Shown here one piece after another: positions 12,238-14,283 of a DNA stretch of 14,283 bases (positions within the stretch are counted from its first letter, which is position 1; each line of letters begins with the position of its first letter). Made by a program: the position numbers and the translations under genes. A model generated the notes under the pieces. That model was not told the DNA's origin and did no database searches. It was given only the letters and a program-made list of their open reading frames with translations. The DNA lies in contig SXUH01000365.1 in the NCBI GenBank assembly GCA_005791855.1, forward strand, positions 1 to 14,283, in the 5' to 3' direction. The stretch comes from Bdellovibrionales bacterium. Lineage in GTDB: Bacteria; Bdellovibrionota; Bacteriovoracia; Bacteriovoracales; Bacteriovoracaceae.

Positions 12238-13127
12238 AGAACTTCATCCTCGCCGCAAGGCCAAAGACCCTCCTCGCCGGAGTCATCCCTCCGTGCGTGG
12301 CCCACGTGTACTTCATGTTCACCCACAAGGAGAGTGAACCGGTCTACCTCCTCCTCTGCGTCCTCGGCGCGCTCTTCATCCAGCTCGCGACCAACTTCTT
12401 CAACGACGTCATCGACCACGAAAAGGGTGCGGACGCGGTGAGGGTCGGACCCACCCGCGTCTCCGCCTCAGGGCTGGTCGACCTCAAGACCGTCCGGAGG
12501 TGGGCCAAGACCTGTGTTGTGCTCGGGATGCTCTGCGGGATTCCTCTCATCGTAAGAGGCGGGCTTCCTTTCCTCGTCCTAGGCCTCCTCTCCCTCTACC
12601 TGACCTACGGGTACACCGGTGGCAAGGCGTCTCTGGCCTACCGGGGGCTCGGGGAACTCTTCGTCTTTCTCTTTTTCGGACTCTTTTCCGTCGTGGGCGC
12701 GTACTACCTCTTCGCCCTAGAGGTCAACGCCGGTGCCTTCATCCTCGCCTCCATGTTCGGGTGCCTCGCCACAACCTTCATCTGCATCAATAACCTGAGA
12801 GACCGGGACCAGGACAAGGTGGTAGGGAAAATGACCCTGGCCACAAAGTACTCAGTGAGTGACTACCGGCGTTTCATTCTGCTCACCATCTTCCAGCCCT
12901 ACGCCCTACTCTTCTTCTTCAACACGGCGGGCCCTCTCATCCTCGTGTGTTACCTGGGCCTCATCCCCGCAGTGAGGCTTGCCAAGATCGTCTACCAGGA
13001 AACCGGCAGTGGCCTGAACCTCGGACTGAAGTTTTCCGGGATTCATCTAGTTGTGTTTTCACTGCTTCTGAGTTTTACTTTTATCTATGAAAGTCTACTT
13101 CAGTCCGTACCAACTCACGCCCCTTAA
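12234..13127 (+). CDS. menA: 1,4-Dihydroxy-2-naphthoate polyprenyltransferase
   Basis: This 297-residue integral membrane UbiA-family enzyme attaches the polyprenyl chain to DHNA, giving demethylmenaquinone. The N-terminus AARPKTLLAGVIPP is typical. The first Asp-rich motif is N54-F-F-N-D58-V-I-D61, followed by GPTRVSASG; the second is N187-L-R-D190-R-D-Q-D194 with VVGKMTLA. About eight hydrophobic segments can be counted. ATG 12234 overlaps the menH stop as ATGA, and GGAGAAA precedes it. The last 41 bases overlap the start of menC, an unusually long overlap for this operon. Confidence 0.95.
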   Translation: MKNFILAARPKTLLAGVIPPCVAHVYFMFTHKESEPVYLLLCVLGALFIQLATNFFNDVIDHEKGADAVRVGPTRVSASGLVDLKTVRRWAKTCVVLGMLCGIPLIVRGGLPFLVLGLLSLYLTYGYTGGKASLAYRGLGELFVFLFFGLFSVVGAYYLFALEVNAGAFILASMFGCLATTFICINNLRDRDQDKVVGKMTLATKYSVSDYRRFILLTIFQPYALLFFFNTAGPLILVCYLGLIPAVRLAKIVYQETGSGLNLGLKFSGIHLVVFSLLLSFTFIYESLLQSVPTHAP

Positions 13128-13935
13128 GAAAGCCAACCGCTTGAGTTCGATGGAAAAGAAGGACGGGGTCCTGCTCAAAGGGATCCTGGGTGATACGGTG
13201 CTCTTCGCCGACTACTTCCCCCACCCGGAGCTCGGGGACCGGCACTGCGACCAGTTCCTGCAGGAGTTCAAGTTCCAGAAGTACAAGTACGACCAGAAGG
13301 TCTTCGCCTTTCTCTTGAAGGACGTGGACTACCAGAACCTAAAGCCCAAGACCATCTACAACCACCAGCTCTGGACGCCCGACGAAGACCTCCAGGCACC
13401 CGTCGTTAAGTACAAGCTCCAGGACCCGAAGGATGACAGATTCATCGAGGCCTTGGACCGGGGTGCCAGACTGCGCCTGGACTGCAACGGGCTCTTCTCG
13501 AAGAAGGGCTTCGAAGGTTTCTGGAAGGAGATCTCGGCCAAGCACAGGCCCCTCATCGAATACGTCGAAGACCCGAGCTACGATACGGACTGGGGAGACC
13601 TCACCGCTCCCGTTGCCCGGGACTTTGTAGACGGGGGTCCGGCCCCGTTCTACGTCTACAAGCCCAACTGCGAGTTCTACCCGAAGGTCGAGGGGAAGGT
13701 GATCTTCAGCTCCTATCTCGGAGGTGACCTGGGTCGCTGGCACAGCTACTGCGAACTCGTGGGCACGGGAGACCTCAAGCTCTACCACGGGATCGTCACT
13801 CCGGGGTACTTCTCTGAGACGCGGGACCTCTTCAGCGGGAGCTACCGGGAGGGGTTTAACCCGGACACCATGAACGTCCGGCGACTCTACCAGGATACCC
13901 TGGCGCAACCGTGGAAACTCCTATGTTCAATCTAA
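13087..13935 (+). CDS. menC: o-Succinylbenzoate synthase (enolase superfamily), divergent
   Basis: This 282-residue enzyme dehydrates SHCHC to o-succinylbenzoate. Enolase-superfamily residues are visible: the VVKYK lysines (Lys108/Lys110), Asp132 in LRLDCNG, Glu161 in YVEDP, a candidate third ligand Asp179 (A-R-D-F), and Lys192 in VYKPN. The N-terminus VYFSPYQLTPL fits the MenC capping domain, so the start at ATG 13087 is preferred even though it lies inside the last 41 bases of menA and lacks a clear Shine-Dalgarno. Overall similarity to E. coli or Bacillus MenC is low by eye; the call depends on these residues and on position between menA and menE. Confidence 0.85.
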   Translation: MKVYFSPYQLTPLKKANRLSSMEKKDGVLLKGILGDTVLFADYFPHPELGDRHCDQFLQEFKFQKYKYDQKVFAFLLKDVDYQNLKPKTIYNHQLWTPDEDLQAPVVKYKLQDPKDDRFIEALDRGARLRLDCNGLFSKKGFEGFWKEISAKHRPLIEYVEDPSYDTDWGDLTAPVARDFVDGGPAPFYVYKPNCEFYPKVEGKVIFSSYLGGDLGRWHSYCELVGTGDLKLYHGIVTPGYFSETRDLFSGSYREGFNPDTMNVRRLYQDTLAQPWKLLCSI

Positions 13936-14283
13936 AGCTCGACGCCGAAGACGTCCAGGTCGTCTGCCACCCCCAGTACCAGCAGGAGGGGGCCCGGATC
14001 ATCCGGGAACTCAAGGCCCACGACCTGCGGAGGCATTTCATCCTCTTTTCCTCCGGGACCACGGGCCACTACCTCAAGGGATACGCCCTCTCCTACGATG
14101 CTCTCATGGCCAATGCCGCGGCGGTGAACGCGCACTTCAACCTCGGAGCTGAGGACATCTGGGGCCTCTCCCTGCCCGTGTACCACGTCGGCGGGTTCTC
14201 CGTCCTCATGAGAGGGAAGCTCCTGGGCAATCGGATCATCGACTGCCGGCAGCTCGACGCCGTCAACTGGCGAGAGAGGATCA
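13923..14283 (+). CDS. menE: o-Succinylbenzoate-CoA ligase, N-terminally short; 3' end beyond window
   Basis: The ATG at 13923 overlaps the menC stop by 13 bases and the frame is open to the right edge (120 residues seen). It is an ANL-superfamily adenylate-forming enzyme that activates OSB to OSB-CoA. The phosphate-binding motif SSGTTG is at residues 43-48, followed by HYLKG rather than the usual x-P-K-G. Then come an NAAAVNAHFNLG helix and the LPVYHVGG motif (84-91), as in MenE. In typical MenE proteins the phosphate-binding motif is near residue 140-160, so about 100 residues of the N-terminal domain are absent. No longer frame upstream could supply them, because menC occupies it. Confidence 0.88.
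   Translation, partial: MFNLKLDAEDVQVVCHPQYQQEGARIIRELKAHDLRRHFILFSSGTTGHYLKGYALSYDALMANAAAVNAHFNLGAEDIWGLSLPVYHVGGFSVLMRGKLLGNRIIDCRQLDAVNWRERI

Overview
The window is a GC-rich bacterial chromosome segment (hand counts of single 60-base lines give about 63-72 % GC in the menaquinone genes and about 42-45 % in the dip near 6.3-6.5 kb). It is densely packed, and most genes belong to housekeeping or respiratory families. The run RNA methyltransferase of the TrmD-partner type - rplS - rnhB - yraN-like, with rsmI nearby, and the style of the L19 and RsmI proteins suggest a Gram-negative bacterium of the former Deltaproteobacteria, possibly Bdellovibrionota. This placement is an inference. Signal peptides and a small outer-membrane beta-barrel support a Gram-negative envelope.

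Left part (1-3.7 kb): the 3' end of a large, low-complexity, probably surface or secreted protein. It begins with four perfect 8-residue repeats (24 bp each) and continues as two copies of a module with a conserved Trp and a cysteine pair. It meets head-on, with zero spacing, a class II cyclic-nucleotide phosphodiesterase-like metallo-beta-lactamase gene that follows rsmI on the minus strand. A divergent STAS-domain gene runs rightward and ends in a terminator that lies inside the 3' end of a convergent small membrane-protein gene.

Middle part (3.7-6.7 kb, minus strand): SPOUT RNA methyltransferase, rplS, a signal-peptide beta-barrel protein, rnhB and a short YraN/UPF0102-like nuclease. Factor-independent terminators, or attenuators, follow both the methyltransferase gene and rplS, so this conserved ribosome/RNA order is split into separate transcripts here. 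A good sigma70-type promoter and a 12-bp palindrome lie between the methyltransferase and the divergent rightward operon.

Right part (6.8-14.28 kb, plus strand): an uninterrupted operon for classical menaquinone synthesis. It starts with a DAHP synthase (entry to the shikimate pathway), then menG/ubiE, menB, menF, menD, menH, menA, menC and menE, the last cut by the window edge. Together these cover the whole route from chorismate via isochorismate, SEPHCHC, SHCHC, OSB, OSB-CoA and DHNA-CoA to demethylmenaquinone and menaquinone. No dedicated DHNA-CoA thioesterase gene is seen in the window. From menB onward every junction overlaps, mostly as TGATG or ATGA, so translational coupling is likely. 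Several enzymes are compact: MenD lacks N-terminal sequence, and MenE lacks about 100 residues before its ATP-binding motif. MenB carries the Asp of bicarbonate-independent (type II) enzymes.

There is no rRNA, tRNA, CRISPR array, IS element or integrase in the window, and no gene-free stretch longer than 300 bases. I see no clear previously undescribed system. The most unusual items are the repeat protein at the left edge, the STAS protein without the usual phospho-acceptor, and the compact menaquinone operon headed by DAHP synthase.
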